The position numbers and the translations under genes are program-made. A DNA stretch of 64,000 nt from Chlorohelix sp037138995 (GTDB taxonomy: Bacteria > Chloroflexota > Chloroflexia > Chloroheliales > Chloroheliaceae), in contig NZ_JBAXHI010000013.1 in NCBI RefSeq assembly GCF_037138995.1, positions 32,663 to 96,662 on the forward strand. The letters run 5' to 3'. Shown one piece after another: positions 37,719 to 46,466 of this stretch. The notes under the pieces were generated by a model. It was not told the origin of the DNA, made no database searches, and was given only the letters and a program-made list of their open reading frames with translations. Position 1 is the first letter of the stretch. Each line of letters starts with the position of its first letter.

Positions 37719-38150
37719 CTATTCCTCTCCTCGCGGTATAACATAGAATGGATAAACCAGATTGCGTTCGTTATTGGTCTGGCGAACAGTATAAGATATA
37801 TTTATGATAAGCCGTTCCGGGTTGCGTCCATCTACAGTTGTATCAACATTTTCAACGTCTATACGGGGTTCCCAACGCCCTAATGCTTGAGTAACGTAAT
37901 AGGAAATGAGACCGAAAACTTGCGGACCGGGCGAGGCAAACACCAAATCGTGAATACCACAGCCGAACTGAGGGCGCATTACCCTTTCTCCGGGTGCGGT
38001 GCTTAAAATCAGGAATATTGACTTGGCAATGTCACGGTCTCCGCTGGATAGAGAAATCCCGCCATCCCCATTTACGCCAGTGCCTTTGTCTGGAATGAAA
38101 GCCCAGCCTGAGCCGATGAACCCCAGTTCTGTAAGACCGTCTCTATCCAA
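37719..38150 (-). CDS. gp25-like baseplate wedge protein
   Basis: A 143-residue GPW/gp25 family protein that links sheath to baseplate. The core pattern SIFLILSTAPGERVMRPQFG-C-G-IHDLVF followed by ALGRWEPRI is textbook. The start is a TTG at 38150 with GGAGG five nt upstream, sitting just inside the gap after the PAAR gene; no ATG is available. It matches Afp9/Pvc9 by position and length. Confidence 0.93.
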   Translation of the reverse strand: MDRDGLTELGFIGSGWAFIPDKGTGVNGDGGISLSSGDRDIAKSIFLILSTAPGERVMRPQFGCGIHDLVFASPGPQVFGLISYYVTQALGRWEPRIDVENVDTTVDGRNPERLIINISYTVRQTNNERNLVYPFYVIPRGEE

Positions 38151-38151
38151 G

Positions 38152-38556
38152 TCAGCCTCCGATTTGAACTGTCATAGCAGTGCCAACAATTACGGCGTTT
38201 CCGGGAACTGCGCTGGTGGTACAAACGGTAGAAAAATCCCCGGTACGAACCGCGGGTTTATTATTTATTAACACGGTTGCGCTACCCTTAATCACGGTAG
38301 CAGAATTGGAAGGTGGCGGAGGTCCAAAGGGACCCGGTCCCATCGGCACATGCGGAGGGAGATTCTGTACAGTTGCTCCCATAATTGCAGCAGGCTTGCC
38401 CCCTATAAGGACATTGGCGCTGCATCCGCCCACTATAGTACCAACGAACGGGTGAGGAATCGGTGTCGGTATTGGCGGACCGGGAGGGGCAGGCACCATA
38501 ATAATGTGGGTGCAAACTCCATTGGCTTTATCTCCCATAGTTGCGGCTGGTGGCAT
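38152..38556 (-). CDS. PAAR-like spike-tip protein
   Basis: A 134-residue PAAR-family protein that would cap the spike. It begins PPAATMGDKANGVCTHIIM and has two PAAR-like repeat halves (SANVLIGGKPAAIMG and SATVLINNKPAVRTGD) separated by a proline/glycine-rich loop. An AGGAGG ribosome site precedes the ATG. It lies between the spike and gp25 genes, the usual eCIS order (Afp10-like). It is a bare tip with no toxin extension. Confidence 0.92.
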   Translation of the reverse strand: MPPAATMGDKANGVCTHIIMVPAPPGPPIPTPIPHPFVGTIVGGCSANVLIGGKPAAIMGATVQNLPPHVPMGPGPFGPPPPSNSATVIKGSATVLINNKPAVRTGDFSTVCTTSAVPGNAVIVGTAMTVQIGG

Positions 38557-38569
38557 CTATTGTTACCTC

Positions 38570-40348
38570 CTAGTTTAGCTTGATTAATCCGCCTTTGATT
38601 TCGGTCATACCGCCGCCATCTATCTTGGCAGAGGCAGAAGCTTTCACTTCTAGATTCAATCCTGTTACTTCCATCTTGGCAGTAGCAGATATTTTCGTGT
38701 TAGTGCTACTTTTGATTTCAATCTCTTTTGCATCTAAGGTCACTTTCCCGGCAGCAGCTTTAAGTTCTATGTCTTTGGTAGTAGAAGTAATACTGATTTT
38801 ATCTTTCGACTCTATAGTAATAGTATTATTTTGAGAGTCTATAATAATTTTATTGCTGCCAGTTTTGTCCACAATGCTGATTTTAGGTTTATCATCGCTT
38901 TCGTCCAGCGTGATAACATGTCCGCTTTTGGATTTAATCAGCCGTTGTTTTACCACGCCATTAGAAAGAGCTTGACTTAGTTCTGGTGGCGCATCCTTAC
39001 CGTTCCAGAGGGCGCCGATAATATAGGGGTATTGCAAGTCGCCCTGCTCGAAAGCTACCAGAACCTCATCATTTACTTCGGGCATAAAGAAAAAGCCCCT
39101 ATTATTGCCTGCCATTGGCATTGCTACTCTTGCCCAGTTACTTTCTATATCCTGACCTTGCGCCTGCGGCAACCACGGGAATTTTATCTTTACCCGACCC
39201 AAATTATCCGGGTCATTTAGATTCGTCACAATCCCGATTACTACGCCGCGTGATAATTCCCAATGGTTCTCGCCCCCGCCAACCTGTTCGGCAAAGGTGT
39301 TCGCTTGCTTACCGCTTGCCGTAAATTCGGTGACATAGCCTTCAATTCCATAGCGGTGATTACATGAGGTTAAATAATAATCCCCGCTAAAGGTGGTACT
39401 AATCTTGGCAAGTTCAACACATTTTCCCGGTAGAAGTGCAGGAGTTCCAAACGCGCTCCCCTCCACCTGCATTATTCTTCCTGAAAGCTCCTCGAAAATA
39501 GCTTCTGCCACCTTATCGGCTTCACTCTGGGTCGTTACCGGGCTGAATAAAGCGGCGGTTTTTGTTGTTGCGTCAAAAGCGCTCCTTGCTGACGACTCAT
39601 TGGTAGAAGTGAGAGAAGAAAAACCAGTTGCAGAGGTTGCAGTCCCAACGATTGCTTGTTTGTTCTTTACATCCCAACCCCGTACCAGAACGTCAGTAAC
39701 ATTAGCTACATAGCTGATTCTAGCATTTAAACTAAGTAAATCCTCACCATAGGATAAGGTGGCTACCTTGCGTCCCTGTGTGTGTTTTCGCAAATATAGC
39801 TTGCCATCCTGAAAAAATAGCTCCATCCCAATCCGCTTGGCGCGTCTTTGCAAAAATTCTAGGTTGGATTCATTGTTTTGTAAAATATATGGGTAAACAA
39901 TGCTGGTGTCGGAAGCTTCAGCGGTCAAACCCTTTTCCATAGCAATACTAGATACAATGTCGCTATCTTTGGAGTTAATAAAAGTGCGGGTGACACGCCC
40001 ACGTTGCAGCCGATGTAATTTATCATAGCCCTGTATGGTCAGAACAGGTAATCGGGAAATAGAAAATTCAAGCTCTATTGCGGTTATTTCTCCCTTTATT
40101 AATTCAATGGTATCTACATAGCCCATCGAAATCACAACTTCATTGCCAATCTTAAGCTTTGCATTGTCAGTCCACGCTAAATCATCGTTATATAACTTAA
40201 TCGTGAACATAGAAGGTAGGTAAAGGGTCTGGTTCACCTCAATCGAAATGATGGAATCCATAATTTCGGAGCTAAGTGGGCTACCGCTGATTTTTACATG
40301 ACAATAGGCAATGGTTTTTTGATTATTTAATTTTTGCTCAGTTGTCAC
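38570..40348 (-). CDS. VgrG-like spike protein
   Basis: A 592-residue trimeric central spike (Afp8/gp27-gp5-like). The N-terminal half is a gp27/late-control-D-type hub (ISIEVNQTLYLPSMFTIKLY, NESNLEFLQRRAKRIGMELFF). An OB-fold follows at residues about 365-460 (GIVTNLNDPDNLGRVKIKFPW). The C-terminal about 130 residues are alternating Ile/Lys/Thr/Ser strands (IIIDSQNNTITIESKDKISI), forming the needle-like beta-helix. The start is GTG at 40348 with GAGGT seven nt upstream. There is no fused effector. Confidence 0.93.
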   Translation of the reverse strand: MTTEQKLNNQKTIAYCHVKISGSPLSSEIMDSIISIEVNQTLYLPSMFTIKLYNDDLAWTDNAKLKIGNEVVISMGYVDTIELIKGEITAIELEFSISRLPVLTIQGYDKLHRLQRGRVTRTFINSKDSDIVSSIAMEKGLTAEASDTSIVYPYILQNNESNLEFLQRRAKRIGMELFFQDGKLYLRKHTQGRKVATLSYGEDLLSLNARISYVANVTDVLVRGWDVKNKQAIVGTATSATGFSSLTSTNESSARSAFDATTKTAALFSPVTTQSEADKVAEAIFEELSGRIMQVEGSAFGTPALLPGKCVELAKISTTFSGDYYLTSCNHRYGIEGYVTEFTASGKQANTFAEQVGGGENHWELSRGVVIGIVTNLNDPDNLGRVKIKFPWLPQAQGQDIESNWARVAMPMAGNNRGFFFMPEVNDEVLVAFEQGDLQYPYIIGALWNGKDAPPELSQALSNGVVKQRLIKSKSGHVITLDESDDKPKISIVDKTGSNKIIIDSQNNTITIESKDKISITSTTKDIELKAAAGKVTLDAKEIEIKSSTNTKISATAKMEVTGLNLEVKASASAKIDGGGMTEIKGGLIKLN

Positions 40349-40368
40349 TATGCTTACCTCATGAAATC

Positions 40369-41055
40369 TTATTCAGGTATTACCAAACGCATGCCCGGCT
40401 TAATTAAGCGCGGGTTATCAATATTGTTATAATCCGCAATATCACGCCATTTCATTGGTTTGCTATAATATTGGTTGGCAATCAAATCAAGGCGATCCCC
40501 TTCGCGCACTACATGGATTTTGCCCTGAATACCGCCGCTGGTAGGGTTTTGCCGCCCAAAATTGCGGTCATCCACCACCTGAGTCATGCTCAGAGTTACA
40601 TTTGAGCGCAAGGGTATTCCGCTATCGCTGAACAGGGTAAATTCTTGGTTGATGTTAGTAATAATTGCTTCAAATGACCAAGTTGTACCCCAAATAAACA
40701 GGACATGCGGCGGTTCGCCTTTATTGGTTAAGGCATCTTTGCTGCCGTTATCTATGTATGCGGCATCCCAAAGATGCTTGGTGTCGCTGCGTACATCTTT
40801 AGGTGCGCCCGCTTCCATAGTGGTATCAAAAAGCAGTTTCAGGGTTAATTTGTTTGCCCCGCCACCTTGAAAATCGGCTACCGGCACATCTTTACCAAGT
40901 ACCGATTTAAATTGCCATGTTATATCGCGTGAAATAGTATAATCGGTTGGGTTGAAGTGGCAAGTCAGACGTTTTTCAGGTCCACTCTTTTTCTTGATGA
41001 CAATAACTGCTTTTTTATCTGTGGGTAAACCCCCTGTAATATTATTCTGTGACAT
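40369..41055 (-). CDS. LysM-domain hub protein (Afp7-like)
   Basis: A 228-residue baseplate hub adaptor. The first about 170 residues have the Afp7/gp53-like fold (LTCHFNPTDYTISRDITWQF). The C-terminal about 50 residues are a LysM domain (HVVREGDRLDLIANQYY then NIDNPRLIKPGMRLVIPE). In injection systems this LysM seats the hub rather than binding peptidoglycan. It lies between the disordered 1228-residue protein and the spike. Confidence 0.9.
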   Translation of the reverse strand: MSQNNITGGLPTDKKAVIVIKKKSGPEKRLTCHFNPTDYTISRDITWQFKSVLGKDVPVADFQGGGANKLTLKLLFDTTMEAGAPKDVRSDTKHLWDAAYIDNGSKDALTNKGEPPHVLFIWGTTWSFEAIITNINQEFTLFSDSGIPLRSNVTLSMTQVVDDRNFGRQNPTSGGIQGKIHVVREGDRLDLIANQYYSKPMKWRDIADYNNIDNPRLIKPGMRLVIPE

Positions 41056-41077
41056 TCTTCTTTCCCCGTTTACTGCT

Positions 41078-44000
41078 CTATCTCATTAAGCCGCTTCTCA
41101 AGCCTAAGCGTTCCCGTTCAATCTGCATGTCTCGTTTCAATTTACGATAAATTTCCGCCGTAATTTTTTCAATATCCACTTCCGCTTGTGGTTGTGAACT
41201 GCCGCCTAACTGAGATGAATGCGGACTGGCGTTATTTTCAGAAGAGATTCCATCAGTAACCCTTTGAATGCCGTAAGAAACCGCTGCTGTTTCAACACTG
41301 CGTGTAACGGGTTCCGGGCGCAGATGTACCGGTTGGCTGGAAGCATACGCCCATTCGCTCTGTGTGCCGCCAACTTGTGAGGCATTAGCAAGCGAGATAT
41401 GGCGCAATACGGTGCGTTCAATATCAGCGTGTTGGTCAATAACATTACGGGCGGGATAATTTAGTTCATCCTTATCAGCGGAAGCCGACTCGGTTGAAGT
41501 GTTAGCTACATTCAAATGGCGCATAATCATTCGCTCTATTCTGACAGGTTGCGTTGTGTTATCTATTGACGATACAGCCGGAAGTAAAGTTGAGCGGAAT
41601 AAACCCGAACCGCTAGTAAAACTGCTCTCCATTAGTGATGATTCTCGTTGAGCCTTTCTTCCCGAATCAGCAGAAGTGCTTGCCTGAAAAGTTGGTAGCT
41701 GAACGCTAGATAGATGTGACATGTTCGTGGAAGGCACACCCTCGTTAGACCTGTTTTCATGTTGAGGTGTGCCTCTCATACTCGCTATATCAGTAAGATA
41801 AGCCTGCTCAATGTCATATTTGGAATCAGTCACAGGCAAGCTACGCATTACAAAGGTACTGCCAAGTGAGGGAGAAACCGCTTCAAATGAGACAGGCAAA
41901 GCTAATATACCGGGTGTATAAGCTTGCGCCGATTCAGCAAAATCTGGATTAGCCGTAACATTAAAATCCTGAGCAGCAGGTGTAAAATCGCCCACTTTAC
42001 GCATTATCAAAGGTGGCGTGATGAAATTTAAATCCGGTGTTGCTGTCGTAGCGGCAATCACTTCATCTGCCTGAATAGCCCGTTCTATTGCGCGTGAAAT
42101 GGAAGTCTGAGTAAATTCCAGACCTGTGCTATCAGGTACACCGGATGGCATGGCGGAAGTTACGCTATCAGCAATTGGCATTCCAGACTCTCTAAGAGTC
42201 GCAGCGGTTGAAGGGCTGTTCGATGCAGGAAAAGCGGTTGCAGCAACACTACGCTGTATAGTTGGCACGTTCGGCGCAACGGTAGGATACACCATATCCG
42301 GCGATTTCCTTGATGGGCTAGACCCTGAAGATGTAATTCCTTCAATTTCAAACGCACTGCCCCATTCGCGAGTATGGGCAAGTTCCCCAAGACGTTGCGC
42401 CGAATTTGTTGAAGACATCAAGCCTTGCGCTGGCAAAACGGTTTGTGCCACTTCAGCAGGATTATTCTTTATTGCAGGCGAAGCAGCAGCAGTTTCGTTA
42501 GTAGCGTTCCCGGTTTTATCCTGAGCGACAAAGACACGATTTATAGTTGTAGAAGCGTTTGAGATTTCAGCTACAGACGGTGACGGGGTTTCAAATCCGG
42601 CATTAATAGCTTGCGGCAGGATTTCAGCCCAAGCAGCTATATTGGCACGCTCTTCCGTGAATCGCTTAATAGCTTGCGCTCCCACAGGCATGGTAGAGGG
42701 TGATTGAAAATATGCAAAGCCCTCATCAAATTTATTCAATTCAAGGGAGCTGTTTTTGGCTATGCTAGGTTGCGCATCGCTGGTTAAGTCGGTGTCAGGT
42801 GCAATATTTCCTCTATTTTCCGTACCTGTAACATTAACCGAACTTGCAGTGTCTAGGCTACGGAAGACCATCGCAGGAGACTCAAAACCTGATTGAGAGT
42901 TTGCTTCATTAATACCAGTTTCTTCCGCAACTACCTCCTCTGCTCTCTGGATTGCGCGGGCTATTGCGCTTTGTCCTTGCAATGTTGTAGTCAAAAAGGC
43001 AGTGGTCGTTTCAGGCTCTTGCGCCACTTCTTTTATAGTCTCTAGTTCTTTCGCTTCAGAAAAACTAGTCGGTAATTGACTTAAGCTACTAGCGCTTGCG
43101 CTACCAGCAGCATTGCCGCTCCGGGCAAAAGTAGTGTTTTCTATTGAGCGGGAGATTTCAATAGGTTGAGATTGGAAGGCTGAAGTAGCTGCATTCTCTT
43201 GTTTAGAATCAGGACTATATGAACCACCTTGATTAATTTGTAAGTCGGAATTTGTTATCGGATTAGATGCAAGCTGGTTATTTGCGCTATTAATATTAGC
43301 ATCCAAACCGGACGCAAGGCTTCGAGTAATGGATGGGGCAGTCCTAGATTCTGCTTGAATTGCCTGTGAAGAAACAATATCAACTTTGCGCGGAGAATAA
43401 TGCACTATTTCCGGCGGGCTATATGCCGTACCCTCCCTTGAGGGTATTCCTTGCGCTTCACCGAATTCTAGCATATTGCCCCATTCGCGGCTGGAAGCCA
43501 ATTCAGAAAGCTGTCGCATCAACTTAGGGTTAGATAAGGAGTTCTGACGGGTGGAAGGAATAACCCTTCGCGCTCGCGGAAAAACCATCGGTGGTGCGGT
43601 TGATTCTGAAGGATAGTATGTATTTTCCTGATTTGCATAAGACCTAGCAATTGCTCCAGCACTTGGAAGGGTGGGCAATTGACCACCGCTCGTTACGGAA
43701 GTGCCAGAAGCTGTATTATCAAGTTCAGATGGTTGCGTTACATCAGAAACATTCTGAGCAAATCGGTTTGGAGAAACAGCCGTTTCGCTAGTAGATAAAG
43801 TTGGAGTGGCATTACCTGTATCTTGATTTGATGGGATAGTCAATTCAGGCACAGGCTCATAAGAACTTGCCAACGATACACTGTCAGCAGTTGATTTTGT
43901 TATAGCCCTCTCAAAGCTTTTTTGTGTCTCAGGGAAGTTCGTTATCGCTGCGCTTTCAGCAAGGGTTGCCTGCTGAATTGGAGGAATAAGCGCGGATACT

Positions 44001-44764
44001 TCGGTAGGTCGTGCTTCTGTAGAAAAAGCCGATGTTTCGGGTGCAACAAACCTTTGCAGTGAAGAAGCGATAGGACTAACCGAAATGGGCTGTATTGGCG
44101 GTATAGGTGAACTGCTTGTGCTAAACCTCGAATCATTCGAGGAAATGGGCAGACGAGCAAAGGGTTCTTCTTGTGCTGGCACACGTGAAGCCTGTGCCAT
44201 ATCCAAATGATATGAATCGGAAGAGTTGAATACCTCCCCCTCAATTTCAGACTCATCTTGCCCTGCCATACCGCTCCAGTCACGGCTACGCGCCAAACCT
44301 TCAAGGCTACGCTGTACCGAAGTTTGAAATTCCCGAACACGGGCAAGAGGCGTACTTGAATTGATTGAGTTTTGCCTTGACTCTGGCTCGTTATCCGCTA
44401 TAGCATCAGCAAAATCAGGTTGGGTATTCTCATAGCCGGACTCTTCAAATTCATAATCCGGTTGAGCCTCCTCTATATTGTAAGAAGTAGGGTTAGCTCG
44501 TGAAAATCCAGTCACCTTGCGCTGCACTTGCGAAGCGATTCTTCGTTGCCGAACGCTTAGCAAACCCCGTCCAAGTGTAGCAAACGGAAGCGAGAAAACG
44601 CTATAACGCGCTACGATAGAATTTCCCAAACGTGCGGTGGGGGGAGTATTTAGCCATCTTGAAGACAAGGCATCATAGTAACCGAAGCGCCGCGCAATCG
44701 AAAAAGAGGCGTTAGAAGCAAAAGCAGGGGAAGTATTCGTTTTTAGCTTTTCATTTTCTTCCAT
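41078..44764 (-). CDS. Large disordered eCIS-operon protein with repeated motifs
   Basis: A 1228-residue protein rich in Ser, Thr, Ala, Asn and Pro, predicted by eye to be mostly disordered; no family recognised. Short ordered ends are visible: an N-terminal basic segment (residues about 20-85, FSIARRFGYYDALSSRWLN) and a C-terminal amphipathic helix (DIEKITAEIYRKLKRDMQIE). A motif L-x-x-LA-x-(S/T)-R-(E/D)-W-(G/S) recurs around Trp163, Trp428 and Trp801, each followed within about 30-40 residues by a P-x-MV/EIV-type segment. Two copies of IER-x-(I/V)-x-RH-x-x-x-AN occur near the C-terminus. It lies between tube 2 and the LysM hub with tight spacing, so it belongs to the operon. It may be the tape measure or a multivalent scaffold; that is inference. 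Confidence 0.6.
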   Translation of the reverse strand: MEENEKLKTNTSPAFASNASFSIARRFGYYDALSSRWLNTPPTARLGNSIVARYSVFSLPFATLGRGLLSVRQRRIASQVQRKVTGFSRANPTSYNIEEAQPDYEFEESGYENTQPDFADAIADNEPESRQNSINSSTPLARVREFQTSVQRSLEGLARSRDWSGMAGQDESEIEGEVFNSSDSYHLDMAQASRVPAQEEPFARLPISSNDSRFSTSSSPIPPIQPISVSPIASSLQRFVAPETSAFSTEARPTEVSALIPPIQQATLAESAAITNFPETQKSFERAITKSTADSVSLASSYEPVPELTIPSNQDTGNATPTLSTSETAVSPNRFAQNVSDVTQPSELDNTASGTSVTSGGQLPTLPSAGAIARSYANQENTYYPSESTAPPMVFPRARRVIPSTRQNSLSNPKLMRQLSELASSREWGNMLEFGEAQGIPSREGTAYSPPEIVHYSPRKVDIVSSQAIQAESRTAPSITRSLASGLDANINSANNQLASNPITNSDLQINQGGSYSPDSKQENAATSAFQSQPIEISRSIENTTFARSGNAAGSASASSLSQLPTSFSEAKELETIKEVAQEPETTTAFLTTTLQGQSAIARAIQRAEEVVAEETGINEANSQSGFESPAMVFRSLDTASSVNVTGTENRGNIAPDTDLTSDAQPSIAKNSSLELNKFDEGFAYFQSPSTMPVGAQAIKRFTEERANIAAWAEILPQAINAGFETPSPSVAEISNASTTINRVFVAQDKTGNATNETAAASPAIKNNPAEVAQTVLPAQGLMSSTNSAQRLGELAHTREWGSAFEIEGITSSGSSPSRKSPDMVYPTVAPNVPTIQRSVAATAFPASNSPSTAATLRESGMPIADSVTSAMPSGVPDSTGLEFTQTSISRAIERAIQADEVIAATTATPDLNFITPPLIMRKVGDFTPAAQDFNVTANPDFAESAQAYTPGILALPVSFEAVSPSLGSTFVMRSLPVTDSKYDIEQAYLTDIASMRGTPQHENRSNEGVPSTNMSHLSSVQLPTFQASTSADSGRKAQRESSLMESSFTSGSGLFRSTLLPAVSSIDNTTQPVRIERMIMRHLNVANTSTESASADKDELNYPARNVIDQHADIERTVLRHISLANASQVGGTQSEWAYASSQPVHLRPEPVTRSVETAAVSYGIQRVTDGISSENNASPHSSQLGGSSQPQAEVDIEKITAEIYRKLKRDMQIERERLGLRSGLMR

Positions 44765-44767
44765 AAT

Positions 44768-45247
44768 TTAAACTGATTGTGGTACTTCTACAAAACCGTT
44801 ATGCACCAGTTCGATGGTTTCAACCAAATGACCCTGCCCATCACTAGCCTTAAATTCCGAACTGCTCCATTTTATGGGGTAGGCTTTACTTACATTCCAG
44901 CGTTTAACAGGCATACCGGGGGAACTGCTTGAGTAGACAATGATACTGAAATCATGGGTTTCGGGTTTACCCTGAACAGTTTTCATATACCACTGATAAA
45001 TCAGACTAGAAGCGGTCATGCCCTTTTTCAAAGTAATATTCGAGAAAGTAGAGCGCACCGGAAGCTTATGAGTGCGGGAATTAAGCCCGCCTTCCTTATA
45101 TTCCATAACTTCTGTTTGAATAGAAAGTCCGCTACATTCGGTGAAAAAGGCTTCCATAACCCCATTAATTTCAACCCAGAACTTACTCGGTAATAAAGCA
45201 TCTTTACGTGAAGCAGGTCCTGATGAGATACTTGCCTTTATTGACAT
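44768..45247 (-). CDS. Tail tube protein 2 (gp19-like)
   Basis: A 159-residue inner-tube protein. The gp19/Hcp-like fold is clear from KFWVEINGVMEAFFTECSGL, the EYKEGGLNSRTHKLPVR strand and ITLKKGMT, ending in the family pattern VETIELVHNGF. In eCIS operons two or more tube paralogues are common; this second one likely forms the tube-to-hub adaptor (Afp5-like). It starts 28 bp after the stop of the frameshifted DUF6760 extension. Confidence 0.92.
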   Translation of the reverse strand: MSIKASISSGPASRKDALLPSKFWVEINGVMEAFFTECSGLSIQTEVMEYKEGGLNSRTHKLPVRSTFSNITLKKGMTASSLIYQWYMKTVQGKPETHDFSIIVYSSSSPGMPVKRWNVSKAYPIKWSSSEFKASDGQGHLVETIELVHNGFVEVPQSV

Positions 45248-45275
45248 ATTACCACTTGCCTTGTTCTAACTTGTT

Positions 45276-45844
45276 CTAAATGGAATGTTCAACTGGTCCG
45301 TTGAGCCTATCATTAATCCAGCTAATTTGCTCAACCCAGCGACGCCGCTCTGCATGTTCTAAAGCCATGATTTCATCGGCGCTCCAGTGAAAGTAGTAAG
45401 CGATATATGCTACCTCCTCGTAAAGTTGCTCCGAGGGGTAGCAAACTATCCCCCCATTACCGCTTCACGGCTCACCTCCTCGCCACTTTCACCCTCATCT
45501 TCATAATAGGGTCTATTACAGGTAGGGCAAGTTTTGCCATCATAGGTGGGCGAATTAATCCGATTATATAATGCTTGCAGATAAGCAAGGTCGGCTGAGA
45601 ACAATCTTTCCATAACCCCAGTATTAATATCACTGGATTCAAGGGTTCCCAGACGAGTTACAACTTTGGAAAGCAATATTATTGAAAGATAGGCTTGATT
45701 ATTTCGTACTCGCGGGTCACGCAGCGGTATAATTTCATCCATAGCGGTGGCAAGCCGCATTTTACCCTTGCGGTGCAATGTACCGGTTGTATCAATAAAA
45801 CCTTTGGGCAACTCGAAATCAAATTCGGTCTGCAAGCCAGCCAT
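45276..45844 (-). CDS. Frameshift fusion: lambda-G-like small protein plus DUF6760
   Basis: The 189-residue product expected from a -1 slip at 45449-45455 of the 132-codon gene. The zero frame ends in Met-Gly-Gly; after slipping, reading resumes at 45449 and adds 57 residues (YEEVAYIAYYFHWSADEIM, then a C-terminal ERRRWVEQISWIND stretch), which match DUF6760, a small domain found right here in other eCIS operons. This extension has no ATG, GTG or TTG before its core domain, so it cannot be made separately from a normal start. The arrangement mirrors the G/GT tail-assembly chaperones of lambda-like phages. Confidence 0.8.
45408..45455 (-). promoter_or_regulatory. Programmed -1 ribosomal frameshift signal
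   Basis: On the reverse strand the heptamer G-GGG-GGA (45455 down to 45449, X-XXY-YYZ in the zero frame) is followed immediately by the stop TAG and, after a 5-nt spacer, by a hairpin. TGCTACC plus CCTCG (45443-45432) pairs with CGAGG-A-GGTAGCA (45420-45408), giving 12 base pairs with one bulge and an 11-nt loop. Slippery site, spacing and stem all match known -1 frameshift signals. Confidence 0.85.
45446..45844 (-). CDS. Small eCIS tail-assembly protein, zero-frame product
   Basis: A 132-residue protein (FDFELPKGFIDTTGTLHRKG, MDEIIPLRDPRVRNNQAYLS) of a type found between the two tube genes in many eCIS operons. The family resembles phage tail-assembly proteins. A CPTC motif near the C-terminus (residues about 107-110) could bind metal. 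AGGAG precedes the ATG. It terminates at TAG (45446-45448) immediately after the slippery heptamer, so both a short and an extended product are expected. By analogy with lambda G it would chaperone tape-measure or tube assembly. Confidence 0.8.
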   Translation of the reverse strand: MAGLQTEFDFELPKGFIDTTGTLHRKGKMRLATAMDEIIPLRDPRVRNNQAYLSIILLSKVVTRLGTLESSDINTGVMERLFSADLAYLQALYNRINSPTYDGKTCPTCNRPYYEDEGESGEEVSREAVMGG

Positions 45845-45919
45845 GCATAGCTCCTATCGAAAAAGATAGCTAGAGGGTAGAAATCGGGCGGCAAAGTTAA
45901 GGTTTTACCGCCCTGCCAA

Positions 45920-46375
45920 TTACTTAGCGATTTCCATTCCTTCGTGATCAATGATTACGGTTATTTCGAGTGCTTCGTTACTTTTGGCGCTCAGGTTAGA
46001 CCAAGCATATTTGGAGGGCCATGAGTTTTTACAGGTGAAGCGCATGATTTCTTTATTGTCCACCCCATAAATGACAACATGTATATCGCGCCGCGCCTCC
46101 TCCATCTTGCCATTAATAACCAGCTGCCGCCATTCTAAAACCGGGTCGCCCTTGTAAGCAGCATACTTGATGGTAATTTTTCCCGGCTTAACCGGGGTCG
46201 CGCCTTGTGATTTTATAATTACGACCTTACCGTCTTTGGTTGATTGCATAAGTTCCCGTACTTCAGTTTCACTTTCTAACCCGGAAACTTCCTTGAGTGA
46301 AATCTGGGGACCCGATCTTAGATCCAGATAAAAACTACTGGCGCCTATCAGTTCTGATGAATGTTTTTCAGGCAT
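45920..46375 (-). CDS. Tail tube protein 1 (gp19-like)
   Basis: A 151-residue inner-tube protein. The fold is shown by FYLDLRSGPQISLKEVSGLE and the conserved KAAYKGDPVLEWRQLV-like stretch, ending ALEITVIIDHEGMEIA. It follows the sheath gene by 91 bp, the standard position of the main tube subunit (Afp1-like). An AGGAGG ribosome site precedes the ATG, consistent with the high expression needed for a repeating subunit. Confidence 0.93.
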   Translation of the reverse strand: MPEKHSSELIGASSFYLDLRSGPQISLKEVSGLESETEVRELMQSTKDGKVVIIKSQGATPVKPGKITIKYAAYKGDPVLEWRQLVINGKMEEARRDIHVVIYGVDNKEIMRFTCKNSWPSKYAWSNLSAKSNEALEITVIIDHEGMEIAK

Positions 46376-46466
46376 TTAAACTATAGCCTCCTGTTCAAAT
46401 ATAAAGTGCATCAGGTAACGGGCTACAAATCCAAACCTGTAGCCCAAATAAAATTGTATAGTTAGG

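Noticed and set aside
45276..45449. Sequencing error splitting one gene
   Set aside because: The break coincides exactly with a slippery heptamer plus a correctly spaced stable hairpin, which an error would not produce.
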